Notes: generated from the letters alone by a model not told the origin. A stretch of DNA of 47,372 nt from Clostridiaceae bacterium (GCA_012840075.1 DUMC01000123.1:1-47372), one strand, 5' to 3'; shown: positions 36,638 to 45,818, counted from the first letter of the stretch. Made by a program: numbers and translations.

Positions 36638-36705
36638 CTTTACCGAAAAACGTAAATTGCGAAAAACTAATACATAGGTAAAATGGCAAGAATGGAGTTT
36701 AAAAG

Positions 36706-38328
36706 ATGAAAACCAATTTTAAACAAAAAAGAATAACTAAGAAACAAACGGATTATATCTTCAAATTTAGTACCAGGAAAGTTCTTATATTTTCACAGAT
36801 TATGCTGCTGTTATTTCCTTTAATAATAATGGTATATTACTCCTATTCTAATATAGAAAAGTCAATAGTAGAAAAATATAACGACAGCCAATTAAGCCTT
36901 GTGCAAAAAATTAACGAAGTTTTGGTGCAAAAGTTTAGTCAATATATTTATATGATAAGATCCATAAGAACTGATCCAATAGTGCTTAAAGGAATAGAAG
37001 ATAAGTTTTCGGTGAGCGAAAAACAGTTTATTGTCAATATGCAGCTAAGAGAACAGATAGAGAGTTACTTACTATCTTCTCCTGTAGGCAAGGATATAAT
37101 TAACATAAGACTTTATATCCCATCTGAAAATAATGTTTTTGACGGAGCGAGAATATTCAAACTAGAGGATGATGAATTCGAATTATGGAAGAGTAATAAC
37201 TGGGTAAGTGAAAAGGATATTATGTTTTTTGTTGATGAGCAATATGAAAGATTAAATAACAAAAAAATAGATTGTTTAAGCTGTATAGTCAAAATCGGAA
37301 GCCTAATGGATAAAGACCGATACGCATACATTAGACTGGATATTATGTTGGAAAGTATTAACAAATTAATTAGCAGCTTCAATATTAATATGGAGCAGGA
37401 AATTCATATAATAGATAATGATTTTAACATTATTGTTTCTACAAATAAGGAAAAAGAAAAAACAAAAGTAAGTTATTATAGGGATTTGCAAGAAAAATTA
37501 AAGGATATGAGTCAGAGAGAATCAAATGGAATACCTGATATACAGGCAGATTCAAGTAGTATTGATATGAGGAATGTCTATAATATTATAATTGAAGATA
37601 AAAACATTATTGCACAAATTAAATACACCGGATTTCAGGATTATACCATATTAATTGAAATGCCGTATAGTTATATGTTAGAGAGCTTAACAGATGCTAA
37701 AATACAGACGGCAGCAGTAATCTTTATAGCCGTGTCTGTTTATATTCTTTTAATGGTTTTATTCTCAAATTTATTTAGCAGGAGAATTCATAAACTTATA
37801 AAGAAGATAGAATACTTTGAAAAAGGAGAGCTGAATGTTAAGCTAAAGATTGGAGGAAATGACGAAATTAGTTTTATCGATAAAAAGCTTAATGAAATGG
37901 CAGCCAGACTGGATAAACTGATAAAGGAGAAATACATTGCCGAAATAGATAGAAACAAACTTAAGCTAGATATGCTTCAAGAACAAATGAATCCTCATTT
38001 TATCAGCAACAGTCTTGAAGTTATAGGGGCCATGGCATCATTACAGGGTTGTGATGATGTTGAGATGTATATAAAAAAATTAGGAAGAATGTTAAGATAC
38101 AATATTACTGCAGACAATGATATGATTGTGCCATTCGGCAAGGAAATTGCTTATATAAAGCAATACATTGCCATACAGCAAATCAGGAATCAGTATAATG
38201 AAAGAGGGGATTCTACTATCAATGGATTAAAATCGGATGTTATCAAAGGATTGGCAAGAGCAAACAGACTGTTGGATGCTATGCTTTTTGAAAGAGATAG
38301 TAAAAAGCAAATTGGAAGTAAATTTTAA
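36706..38328 (+). pseudogene. YesM-type sensor kinase lacking its ATPase domain and carrying an unrelated tail
   Basis: Residues 1-496 form a membrane kinase: segments at about 25-46 and 340-365 flank an extracellular sensor, then HAMP and the phospho-acceptor box MNPHFISNSLE with H431. After YIKQYIAIQQIRNQ the normal continuation (the rest of the His_kinase region and the whole HATPase domain) is missing. Residues 497-540 (YNERGDSTINGLKSDVIKGL, then ARANRLLDAMLFERDSKKQ) are a different, helical sequence that I do not recognise, joined in frame. It looks like the C-terminal end of another protein, so a deletion fused two genes. The stop is 17 bases before the next gene start. Confidence 0.78.
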
Positions 38329-38345
38329 GTGGGAGGATTTTGATT

Positions 38346-41153
38346 ATGACAAAAAGTGTTTTTTTGACCGTTAGCAATAACTACCCTGTTGACAGGATTG
38401 GCTGGCCGATTACACAAGGAATCCCATTTGCAGATAAAACCCTGAGAAGAGATTCAAATATATTTTTATTCGATTCAGACGGAAAGCAAATTCCGGTTCA
38501 ATGGCGCTGTCTGACAACATGGTCAAAAGATTGCCTTTATGTTAAATGGTTGCTAATAGACTTTCAACTTGATATTAAAGCCTTTGAACAGAAAACGCTG
38601 GAACTTAGGTATGATACTGAGACAGAGCCAAATTCTAATGATACAGAGTTTAAATCAAATCCTTTTTATACCAAAACTATGCTAATTAATACTGAAACTA
38701 AACTATATCCTAATGAAGCAAGAATTAATATAAAAAAAGAGAGAAAAAAGACGTGCATAGATACGGGAGTTATGCAGGTTGAAATTAGGCACGACAGTCC
38801 CAATTTCTTTGCTGCCTGCCGTATCAAAAGCGGCGATGAATGGAAAAATGTATTACAGGAAGGCAAAGGTTTATTTTTGTATATGAAAGATCAGTATGAA
38901 ACCTGGTATGATTCCTGTGAATCTGCGCCGATTCCGGTTATAGAAATTGAAGAAGAAGGGCAAATAAGGACCTCAATATGTGTAAGGGGTGTTTATGCTT
39001 CAAGAGACGGAAGAATCTTTTGCCCGTATATTCTTAGACTTCACTTTTTTGCAGGCAAAGCCGTAATAAAAGTCGATAATACTTTTGTTTTTAACCAAAA
39101 CCCTGAAAAAATTGAGTTAAAAGCGATAGGAATGAAATTACCATTAAATATTGGAAATAATCTAAGGTTTGCTGTTGGAGGAGAACAAGGGGCATATCAT
39201 AGGGACAAAACCACAGGGGGTAATATGTCATTAGGTGCCAATATGCTATCGGAGGTAAAAATACTGCAGTTTTCTGATGACAAATATAAAATAGAGACGG
39301 ATGAAATTCCGGTAGAAGAAGGAGCTAAGACATCAGGGTGGTGCAGCCAAAGTGGTGAAAAAGGCAGTGTAACAGCAGTATTATATAATATGTGGCAGGA
39401 ATACCCCAAAGCTTTTATTATGGACGAGTCAGGCATTGATATTCAAATATGGCCTGAATCATTTGGCGAAAATTTAAAATTCTCTACACCATATAAAGAA
39501 GATGCTGTAAGATTCTCAAGGGAGATATTAAAGAATAGAGATGAAGAAGAGTTTAAGAGAAGAGTACAAGAAAAACCAACGGCTCCGCTTAACCTTAAAA
39601 GCTTAAGTGCCGTGACAAAAGAAGAAATTCTCTGGGTAGAAGAAATGATAAAAAAACATGCTCCTGACAGGATTGCCAGCTATAACGATACCGGTTGGGA
39701 AAATGGCTATGGTGCAGCAAAAACGACTGAAATATTCTTAAAATTCGATGATATTGAAGTTTCTGACAGAAGCAATGAAGAGTTTGCTTTTGGCGTTCAG
39801 AATCCTTTAATTGCGGTTGCGGATTTGGAATATATGAGTAAAACCGGAGCCCTAAGATACCTTGCACCAATTTGTCCTGAGCTTTTCCCCGAACCGGCAA
39901 GGGTAATGGAAAAATTGTTTATAGAGGTCATTGAAGAACCACGTGAGAAATTAAGAAATTACGGAATGTTTAACTATGGAGACCTTATTTGCTCTCATTC
40001 TCCTACACCTGCGGCAATATGGCACTTGTTTAAGGATGAAGGAAACATAAACGAAATGATGAAGCATTGCTCCAAAGCATACAACAACGAAGCTAACGAT
40101 CAATTGTATGCTTTATGGGGTTTCTTTTTACACACGGGAAACATAGAATGTTACCGTGCCGCTGAAGCTTATGGGAAGCATATGGCGGATGTTGATTTTT
40201 ATCATGAAGGTCCTAACCGTGGACTCATTCACTATCATAATGCCCATCATTGGACCGGAGGAGGAGCACCGTGCCATAGCACCATTGCAGGTCTGATGCT
40301 CCAATATTATCTTACAGGCAATCGAAGAATCTTCGATGTGTGTAAGGAAAATGCCCAATGGATTCTTGAACGACAGGAACCATGCGGAATCTTTAAATGC
40401 AGAGACGGCTTGTTAATTAGGGAATATACGACGCCAATAGCAAATCTACTGGAAATATACCAGGCTACCTGGGAGTATAGATACGGAATACTGGCTTATA
40501 GGAGTTTAAAGTGGATGTGTAAAGCTTTCCGTGAACCCGGCTGTTTCCCATTGGTAATACGAACAGGAGGATTAATGGGGAATGAAGCATTTATAAAGGA
40601 TAACAGATGGTGTTTACGTCAGGCAGGCGGAATGACCCCTCAAATGCTTTATGATGCTGTAGAGCTTTTTGGAGAAGATGATACAATCTTTAAAGACACA
40701 CTTTTAGGAATGGCAAACAGGTATTTATTTGGCCCGGAACCCGGAGAGTGGTCTCCTATGCTTGTAGGACCTGAAAAGGTCAGTCGTATGGATCCTTTTA
40801 ATAATGTATCCCTAATAGCTTATGCGTACAGGTTGACAGAGGATCCGGTTTATGCAGCTTATTGCAATTATTATCTTACGGAATGGTTTCCTGGATTTGC
40901 AGAAGAAATAATCACCCGAACAGAATTAAGTAGACCTGGGCATTTCACGTCAGTATGCTGGGGCAGCCTTGTTCCGGCGCTGGTCAGAGCAGTGAAGGAT
41001 GCGTATGAAAAGTATGGCATTTGCGCTATTAATAAAGAAAAGGAGAAATACGTGGAATATATAACAAAAGAATTCAAACATGCTGACAAAACTATTAATA
41101 CCGGCAGTACGAATAACAACGAATTTGAATCGGTAGGTATCATCACGATATAA
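38346..41153 (+). CDS. PcRGLX/YetA-like glycan-degrading protein
   Basis: The 935-residue protein starts with a RIFT-barrel-like domain (PVDRIGWPITQGIPFADKTL, IFLFDSDGKQIPVQWRCL, KDCLYVKWLLIDFQ), followed by a beta-sandwich region and, from about residue 440, an alpha/alpha barrel (MFNYGDLICSHSPTPAAIWHL, GLIHYHNAHHWTGGGAPCHS, GLMLQYYLTGNRRIFDV). This order matches the exo-rhamnogalacturonan lyase-like PcRGLX/YetA family. It would act on rhamnogalacturonan-type oligosaccharides, matching the GH78 and GH36 genes. There is no signal peptide. ATG 38346 is chosen because GGGAGG lies nine bases before it. A charged insertion at about residues 80-125 and an Asn-rich end (INTGSTNNNEFE) look non-conserved. 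Confidence 0.72.
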   Translation: MTKSVFLTVSNNYPVDRIGWPITQGIPFADKTLRRDSNIFLFDSDGKQIPVQWRCLTTWSKDCLYVKWLLIDFQLDIKAFEQKTLELRYDTETEPNSNDTEFKSNPFYTKTMLINTETKLYPNEARINIKKERKKTCIDTGVMQVEIRHDSPNFFAACRIKSGDEWKNVLQEGKGLFLYMKDQYETWYDSCESAPIPVIEIEEEGQIRTSICVRGVYASRDGRIFCPYILRLHFFAGKAVIKVDNTFVFNQNPEKIELKAIGMKLPLNIGNNLRFAVGGEQGAYHRDKTTGGNMSLGANMLSEVKILQFSDDKYKIETDEIPVEEGAKTSGWCSQSGEKGSVTAVLYNMWQEYPKAFIMDESGIDIQIWPESFGENLKFSTPYKEDAVRFSREILKNRDEEEFKRRVQEKPTAPLNLKSLSAVTKEEILWVEEMIKKHAPDRIASYNDTGWENGYGAAKTTEIFLKFDDIEVSDRSNEEFAFGVQNPLIAVADLEYMSKTGALRYLAPICPELFPEPARVMEKLFIEVIEEPREKLRNYGMFNYGDLICSHSPTPAAIWHLFKDEGNINEMMKHCSKAYNNEANDQLYALWGFFLHTGNIECYRAAEAYGKHMADVDFYHEGPNRGLIHYHNAHHWTGGGAPCHSTIAGLMLQYYLTGNRRIFDVCKENAQWILERQEPCGIFKCRDGLLIREYTTPIANLLEIYQATWEYRYGILAYRSLKWMCKAFREPGCFPLVIRTGGLMGNEAFIKDNRWCLRQAGGMTPQMLYDAVELFGEDDTIFKDTLLGMANRYLFGPEPGEWSPMLVGPEKVSRMDPFNNVSLIAYAYRLTEDPVYAAYCNYYLTEWFPGFAEEIITRTELSRPGHFTSVCWGSLVPALVRAVKDAYEKYGICAINKEKEKYVEYITKEFKHADKTINTGSTNNNEFESVGIITI

Positions 41154-41164
41154 GGGAAATAAGA

Positions 41165-41182
41165 AATCAGGCTTGAATAATT
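41165..41182. repeat. 18-bp direct repeat, copy 1
   Basis: AATCAGGCTTGAATAATT occurs here and again at 42861-42878. In both places it follows the end of a plus-strand gene and has a downstream partial inverted copy (here TCAAGCTT at 41202-41209). The two copies flank the metallophosphoesterase and sulfatase-stub genes. Confidence 0.75.
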
Positions 41183-41226
41183 TATTTATCGATATAATGG
41201 ATCAAGCTTAAATTGTTTACTTAGAC

Positions 41227-41307
41227 TGGGTGCATTTAATAGTTATGAAGAAATATTCTACCACAGACTTACATTATTTTTTCACATTAAATGCACCCAT
41301 TTTTGTT
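41227..41307 (+). terminator. intrinsic terminator of the PcRGLX/YetA-like gene
   Basis: TGGGTGCATTTAAT (41227-41240) pairs perfectly with ATTAAATGCACCCA (41286-41299), followed directly by TTTTTGTT. The 14-bp stem has a 45-base loop. Confidence 0.75.
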
Positions 41308-41579
41308 AAAAAAATTAATCATTCAATAAAAATTTGAACATTTACTTAAATATGAATATATTATAAAAACTTAATAAAAATTAAATATTTACTTTTTATG
41401 TGAGTAATGATATATTACCTTAAAAGTGCATGATGTATAAATTATGTAAGTACTGTCGCCATCGTCCTATTAAGGAATTTAATGATTATAAACAGAATAT
41501 CCTTTGAAGAAGCTTTTCTGTTGAAAAGTATTTTTATCTGTTATTTAAATATAACTCATAATCCTAGGGGGCAGTCTTA

Positions 41580-42590
41580 ATGACAAGATTTATATTTATC
41601 GCTGATACTCATTGCGGGTCAACGGAAAAAGGTTACCAGCAGCAGAAAAGATACCCGGATAACATTCCAGGAATTATAGAAAAATTAGATGATTGGATAC
41701 GACAGGATGCTTCTATCGACTTTGTGTTACACGGTGGAGATATGATTGATTTCACCAGTAAAGAGAATATTTTAAATGCTGTGAAGTTTTTTAGCCTATC
41801 GGTTCCGGTTTATCTTTGCTTAGGTAATCATGATCTTACAAAAGAGGATGCTTTAGATATGTGGCTTACCTATGCACCGAGTTTTTTTCCTGAAGGAAAG
41901 CCGAATTATGTAATACGTCACAAAGATATTACAGTTTATGTAATCCCTAATCATTGGTGTGAACATCCGTATTATTGGGAGGAAGAGTTATTTCCGCATT
42001 TTAGGGAGGAGCAATTCGAATTTATTACAAACGAAGTAAAAAGGCCAAATAAGCAAAGTGGGAATACTGATTGCTATCGAAATACTAATTGTTGCCAAAA
42101 TGGCAGTAATCAAGATGGTTATAACTATGGCAGTTGTAATCAAGGTAATAGTGGTAATTTCCATCATGACAATGAAACAGAACAAAACAATGAAAAAAAT
42201 AACATAAGCATATTATGCACCCATGGTATTGTTGCGGGAGTTCCGGCAGAACAAACAGGTTATGAAACTGATATTCATGTTCCACCGGAATCATTTCGCA
42301 ATGAAGTAAAAGAAATAATAATGCTGGATCCAAGAATAAAATGCGTGTTATCAGGACATAGCCACATAAACACAAATGTTAGAAGAGACGGAGTATATTA
42401 TGTAACAGCAAGTTCACTTACTGAAGTCCCATTTGAATTCAAACTTATAGAAGTTGATTCAACTATGCTGAAAATCTCAACTATTCCTCTTGCTCCTTAT
42501 GTGAGTTTTTCCTATGAATATAATTATGACCGTACATATGTGCAGGGAAGAGAAAAAGATAGGATGGTGATTTATAAATGGGAAAAATAA
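41580..42590 (+). CDS. calcineurin-like metallophosphoesterase
   Basis: The 336-residue protein carries the five metallophosphoesterase blocks: D9 and H11 in IADTHCG, GGDMIDF, LGNHDL, the histidine in CTHGIV and SGHSHI. The substrate may be a sugar phosphate or phosphodiester; the family is too broad to tell. An Asn/Gln/Gly-rich low-complexity insertion of about 50 residues (about 157-206) lies between the fourth and fifth structural elements, where relatives have a short loop. The gene overlaps the sulfatase stub by 13 bases. GGGGGG precedes the ATG. Confidence 0.83.
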   Translation: MTRFIFIADTHCGSTEKGYQQQKRYPDNIPGIIEKLDDWIRQDASIDFVLHGGDMIDFTSKENILNAVKFFSLSVPVYLCLGNHDLTKEDALDMWLTYAPSFFPEGKPNYVIRHKDITVYVIPNHWCEHPYYWEEELFPHFREEQFEFITNEVKRPNKQSGNTDCYRNTNCCQNGSNQDGYNYGSCNQGNSGNFHHDNETEQNNEKNNISILCTHGIVAGVPAEQTGYETDIHVPPESFRNEVKEIIMLDPRIKCVLSGHSHINTNVRRDGVYYVTASSLTEVPFEFKLIEVDSTMLKISTIPLAPYVSFSYEYNYDRTYVQGREKDRMVIYKWEK

Positions 42591-42784
42591 ATGTTTTGTT
42601 AATAATGACTGACCAGCACCGTTTCGACTGTCTGGGATGTTATGGCAATGATGTAATTGAAACACCCAACTTAGATTGGATTGCAGCAGAAGGGACAGTT
42701 TTTCATAACGCATACACACCTATAAAAAAATCAGGATTTGACTGGACGAAACTAAATGGAGCCCATGGATATCATATTTTGTAA
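42578..42784 (+). pseudogene. N-terminal stub of a type I sulfatase
   Basis: The first 50 residues are typical of the family: [19 protein letters not shown] with the metal-binding D12, then [20 protein letters not shown]. Exactly where the C-x-P/A-x-R formylglycine motif should come, the sequence turns to an unrelated end ([19 protein letters not shown]) and stops at residue 68, against the usual 450-500. The stub therefore lacks the catalytic residue and almost the whole fold. It overlaps the metallophosphoesterase gene by 13 bases, so they were once an operon. The tail may be out-of-frame or a remnant of the sulfatase's own end. Confidence 0.82.
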
Positions 42785-42824
42785 ACTATAAACATATAAA
42801 GCATGAAGATATAAACTAAGTCAG

Positions 42825-42850
42825 ACATAAGGGCTAAACATAAGGGCTAG
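42825..42850. repeat. two tandem copies of a 13-bp unit
   Basis: ACATAAGGGCTAA at 42825-42837 and ACATAAGGGCTAG at 42838-42850, directly after the sulfatase stub. Confidence 0.7.
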
Positions 42851-42860
42851 ACACAAAAGG

Positions 42861-42944
42861 AATCAGGCTTGAATAATTCGATTATTTCTTTTTGCTTTTT
42901 AGAGATTTAAGAAATTTAAGACTGAACCGTATTGTTCAAGCCTG
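42861..42944 (+). repeat. 18-bp direct repeat, copy 2, with hairpin
   Basis: AATCAGGCTTGAATAATT at 42861-42878 repeats 41165-41182. CAGGCTTGAA (42864-42873) pairs with TTCAAGCCTG (42935-42944) around 61 bases. The position between convergent genes also fits a weak terminator. Confidence 0.65.
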
Positions 42945-42993
42945 CTCCTATTTAATTTATTTATAATTTATTTAATCTAAAATCACTCCTGTA

Positions 42994-43644
42994 TCACTCC
43001 AGTATCAAATCTCCAAAGTACTCGGATCTGTGGAAATCCGGCTCTTTGTTTTCTAATTTATTCCAGCAACCGTAATGTGGGTATTTTGTCTCGTCACCGC
43101 ATTTATAGAAGTTGGCTTTCATCCTATATCCGGATGTTATGTTCAACTTTCCAAAGCTTTCTTCGAAAAATGTAAAAGGAATGGAATATTCTACAGTCCA
43201 GAAATCTCCTTTAAAATCTGCAAAATTTTCCTTAGTTAAAGATGTCTTGATATTGAAAAAATCCCTGAAGTTTTCAATATCAAACCTTTTTCTTCCATGC
43301 CTGTTAATTCCAAGCCCTAAGAGCAAGGTTCCCACCACATTCATTTCAAAATTAAAGTACCTGTCATCTTTATCAGGCTTAGGGTTAACAAAAAATTCCA
43401 CGCAGCTATCTTTATATACATCTTCGTTCATGTTAAAATATGTTGCTTTAATTTCCTTTTCATACGACTTAAAAAAGATATGTAAATGAGTATCCGTGTA
43501 AAATAACTTTGCTTTTGTTATAGGTTCATATCCGTTGTCTACCCATAGGTAATTGTCAATGCTCAGTTCTTCAATATCGTCCCAAACCTTTTCAAGCGGT
43601 GTCTTTGTAAGATCAACCTTTTCCACAATATATTTCCTGTTCAT
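42994..43644 (-). CDS. CBM9-like carbohydrate-binding domain protein
   Basis: The 216-residue protein matches the carbohydrate-binding family-9-like fold: an opening WDDIEELSIDNYLWVDNG, AKLFYTDTHLHIFFKSYEKEI, the conserved acidic segment DVYKDSCVEFFVNPKP, YFNFEMNVVGTLLLGLG, and WTVEYSIPFTFFEESFG near the end. It occupies the whole protein, with no enzyme domain and no signal peptide, which is unusual for a binding module. ATG 43644 removes a 30-residue extension (frame open to 43734) that lacks family similarity; the site GGGGGG with TAGG precedes it. It stands alone between convergent and divergent neighbours. Confidence 0.72.
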   Translation of the reverse strand: MNRKYIVEKVDLTKTPLEKVWDDIEELSIDNYLWVDNGYEPITKAKLFYTDTHLHIFFKSYEKEIKATYFNMNEDVYKDSCVEFFVNPKPDKDDRYFNFEMNVVGTLLLGLGINRHGRKRFDIENFRDFFNIKTSLTKENFADFKGDFWTVEYSIPFTFFEESFGKLNITSGYRMKANFYKCGDETKYPHYGCWNKLENKEPDFHRSEYFGDLILE

Positions 43645-43901
43645 AATCCTATTTCCCCCCGGAACATTTTCATCTTTACAACAGTACCTCCATTTAGACT
43701 TTTGCCAAATATTTCTCCATATAAATAAATGCACTGTTACTGATACATCATGTTGATAATAACGGTTATTTAAATTATACTTTAATTATATGCATTTTAC
43801 AATCATCTAGGTTTATGCAAGTTTTTAGATTACATAAGTTTTGCAATGTGCAAGGTAAAGGCTAAACAGAGAATAAATAGAACGCATAGGAGGAGATTAA
43901 T

Positions 43902-45209
43902 ATAAATAATATAAAAAAGAAAAATTTAAGCTATTGGCAAAAAAGAATTTTCTTGTTATGCTGGACTGCATATACATTTGCATATCTTGGAAGGATCAAC
44001 CTGTCCGTGGCATTGCCGATGATGGATGCAAGCCTGCCTTCCGTGGATAAAAGTAAGTTGGGTATTATAGGGAGCTTGTTTTTTTGGACCTATGCTTTTG
44101 GACAGTTGATCAACGGTAAGCTAGGAGATAGGTTTTCCGGGAGAAGTTTTATATTCACCGGTCTTATTATTTCTGCATTAATGAATCTTTTATTCAGCTT
44201 TTCGGATAATTTGATTTTAATGTATGTTTTTTGGGCTATTAACGGGTATTTTCAAGCCATGCTTTGGGGACCTTTAATGAGAATACTCAATAGGTGGTTT
44301 TCAAAAGAGAAAAAATATAAAATGGCATTGTACATATTTTCTTCAGTTGTGGGAGGATTTCTATTAACCTGGGGCGTTATTGGCCAAATTTCCGCTTATG
44401 CAGGATGGAGAAGTGTTTTTTGGATTCCCGGTATAGTCATACTTTTATACTCCGTTATATGGTACCTGTTTGCCAGAAACAGTCCTGAGGAAGTAGGATT
44501 AAATGTTGAAACAGGATTATCTGTTGAAGATCCAGGGTTAGCCAGTGAAGATTCTGAACCCAAGGATGGTTTGAAAGCTAAAGATATATCGTTTATAAAA
44601 TTTTTATTGCATTCAAAACTTTATTTAGTAGCACTGTCAGGTATACCTTTAGGTTTCATAAGAGAAGGTATAAGCCTGTGGGGTCCGACCATGCTTTTTG
44701 AAACTTTCGGTCTGGATTTGCAATCTACAATGGGATCAGTTTTGCTAATTCCTTTTTTTAACTTTGTGGGGGTTGTTGCTGCAAGGTTACTTATTACGAA
44801 ATTCATACAAAGGGAAGCAAACCTGGGTGCGTTATTCTTTGCCGGGGGTACGATCACTTGTGCTTTAATGTATCTTTCAAAAGATTTCAGCTTGTTAATA
44901 TTTTTATTCATGCTTGCAGCATGCTCAATGAGTTTATATGGAGCGACTTCAATTCTGACATCTGTTATCCCGATGAAATATAACCTGACTTCCTCAATAG
45001 CAGGATTTTTGGATTTTTCAATATATTTGGGAGCAGGCATTTCCGGAGTTGTGTCAGGATTTTTATCGAACGAATTTGGTTGGGGTATAATGGCTTTAAT
45101 ATGGACAATAGTCGGTGTAGCAGGAATTGTATGTATTTACCTGGCAGGGATTAACGAAACAACTCTTAAAAGAATGAAAAGAAAAGAAGAATTTATAAAC
45201 CTCCGATAA
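43902..45209 (+). CDS. MFS transporter (anion:cation symporter/hexuronate-type), probable non-ATG start
   Basis: The transporter has about 12 membrane segments; the opening YWQKRIFLLCWTAYTFAYLGRINLSVALPMM is typical (quoted in parts: CWTAYTFAYLGRINLS, ALPMMDASLP). GKLGDRFSGR is the loop 2-3 signature motif. It likely imports a sugar acid or glycerol-phosphate-like solute. The first conventional start in frame is TTG 43953, inside the first membrane segment and without a ribosome site. A strong AGGAGGAG at 43888-43895 instead points to position 43902, where the codon is ATA. Either ATA is used or an ATG was mutated. It is the only recognisable transporter gene in the window. Confidence 0.75.
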   Translation: MNNIKKKNLSYWQKRIFLLCWTAYTFAYLGRINLSVALPMMDASLPSVDKSKLGIIGSLFFWTYAFGQLINGKLGDRFSGRSFIFTGLIISALMNLLFSFSDNLILMYVFWAINGYFQAMLWGPLMRILNRWFSKEKKYKMALYIFSSVVGGFLLTWGVIGQISAYAGWRSVFWIPGIVILLYSVIWYLFARNSPEEVGLNVETGLSVEDPGLASEDSEPKDGLKAKDISFIKFLLHSKLYLVALSGIPLGFIREGISLWGPTMLFETFGLDLQSTMGSVLLIPFFNFVGVVAARLLITKFIQREANLGALFFAGGTITCALMYLSKDFSLLIFLFMLAACSMSLYGATSILTSVIPMKYNLTSSIAGFLDFSIYLGAGISGVVSGFLSNEFGWGIMALIWTIVGVAGIVCIYLAGINETTLKRMKRKEEFINLR

Positions 45210-45359
45210 ACTTGTTAAGTATTGTTATAATATAAGTGATAAAATATTATAATAATATTCATTGAATTTATAAAAAATATTTATGAAAAATATTGAAAAA
45301 AATAAAATTGGTGACGAATTTTTATAAGCAGAGTTAGTTCAAAATTTTAAATTTTACTC

Positions 45360-45388
45360 TTGTTTTAATCAAAACAATATGTTAGAAT
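45360..45388 (+). promoter_or_regulatory. promoter of rpsF-ssb-rpsR
   Basis: TTGTTT (45360-45365) and TAGAAT (45383-45388), spacer 17 bases, about 100 bases upstream of rpsF. Confidence 0.5.
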
Positions 45389-45430
45389 ATGTTAGTTAAA
45401 AGATAGAATATGTAAATTAAAAAAGACATC

Positions 45431-45462
45431 CTTGCCCTATACTCAGGTTATAGGGCCGTTTA
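45431..45462 (+). promoter_or_regulatory. S6:S18-type ribosomal protein leader hairpin
   Basis: GCCCTATA (45434-45441) pairs with TATAGGGC (45449-45456) and CCG follows at 45456-45458, just before the rpsF ribosome site. A hairpin with a CCG trinucleotide upstream of rpsF is the known binding site for the S6:S18 complex, which represses its own operon. The match is by eye. Confidence 0.6.
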
Positions 45463-45486
45463 GTCCAGGAGGAGGTGAATATTGGA

Positions 45487-45771
45487 ATGGTAAGAAATTA
45501 TGAAGCTCTTTATGTGCTTGATGCTCAGTTGGAAGAGCAAGCTATAAAGGATCTGGTAGAAAAATTTAATAATCTGATAAGTACTTCTGCAGAGCTGAAA
45601 AACACTGAAGAGTGGGGAAAAAGGAAGTTAGCATATAAAATCAACAAAATGAGTGAAGGATATTATGTGTTGACAGAGTTTAGTGCAGATCCTACCTTCC
45701 CACAGGAGTTAGAAAGAATTTTCAAGATAACTGACGGAGTAATCAGATATTTAATTGTTAAAAAGGATTAA
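45487..45771 (+). CDS. rpsF: 30S ribosomal protein S6
   Basis: A 94-residue S6: MVRNYEALYVLDAQLEEQAI, then WGKRKLAYKINKMSEGYYVLTEF and RIFKITDGVIRYLIVKKD at the end. S6 binds 16S rRNA and S18 on the platform of the small subunit. ATG 45487 lies ten bases after AGGAGGT; an upstream GTG 45475 overlaps that site and is less likely. It is the first gene of the rpsF-ssb-rpsR operon. Confidence 0.97.
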   Translation: MVRNYEALYVLDAQLEEQAIKDLVEKFNNLISTSAELKNTEEWGKRKLAYKINKMSEGYYVLTEFSADPTFPQELERIFKITDGVIRYLIVKKD

Positions 45772-45818
45772 AGTTTAGTATTTAACCATATCTTTAAAAT
45801 TAGATAGGGTGTGTATTT

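Larger units (their letters stand above)
41154..41579. other. intergenic region with repeat and terminator
   Basis: About 425 bases with no gene. It contains an 18-base string repeated at 42861 and the terminator at 41227-41307; the remainder up to the metallophosphoesterase gene is AT-rich with no clear promoter. Confidence 0.5.
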
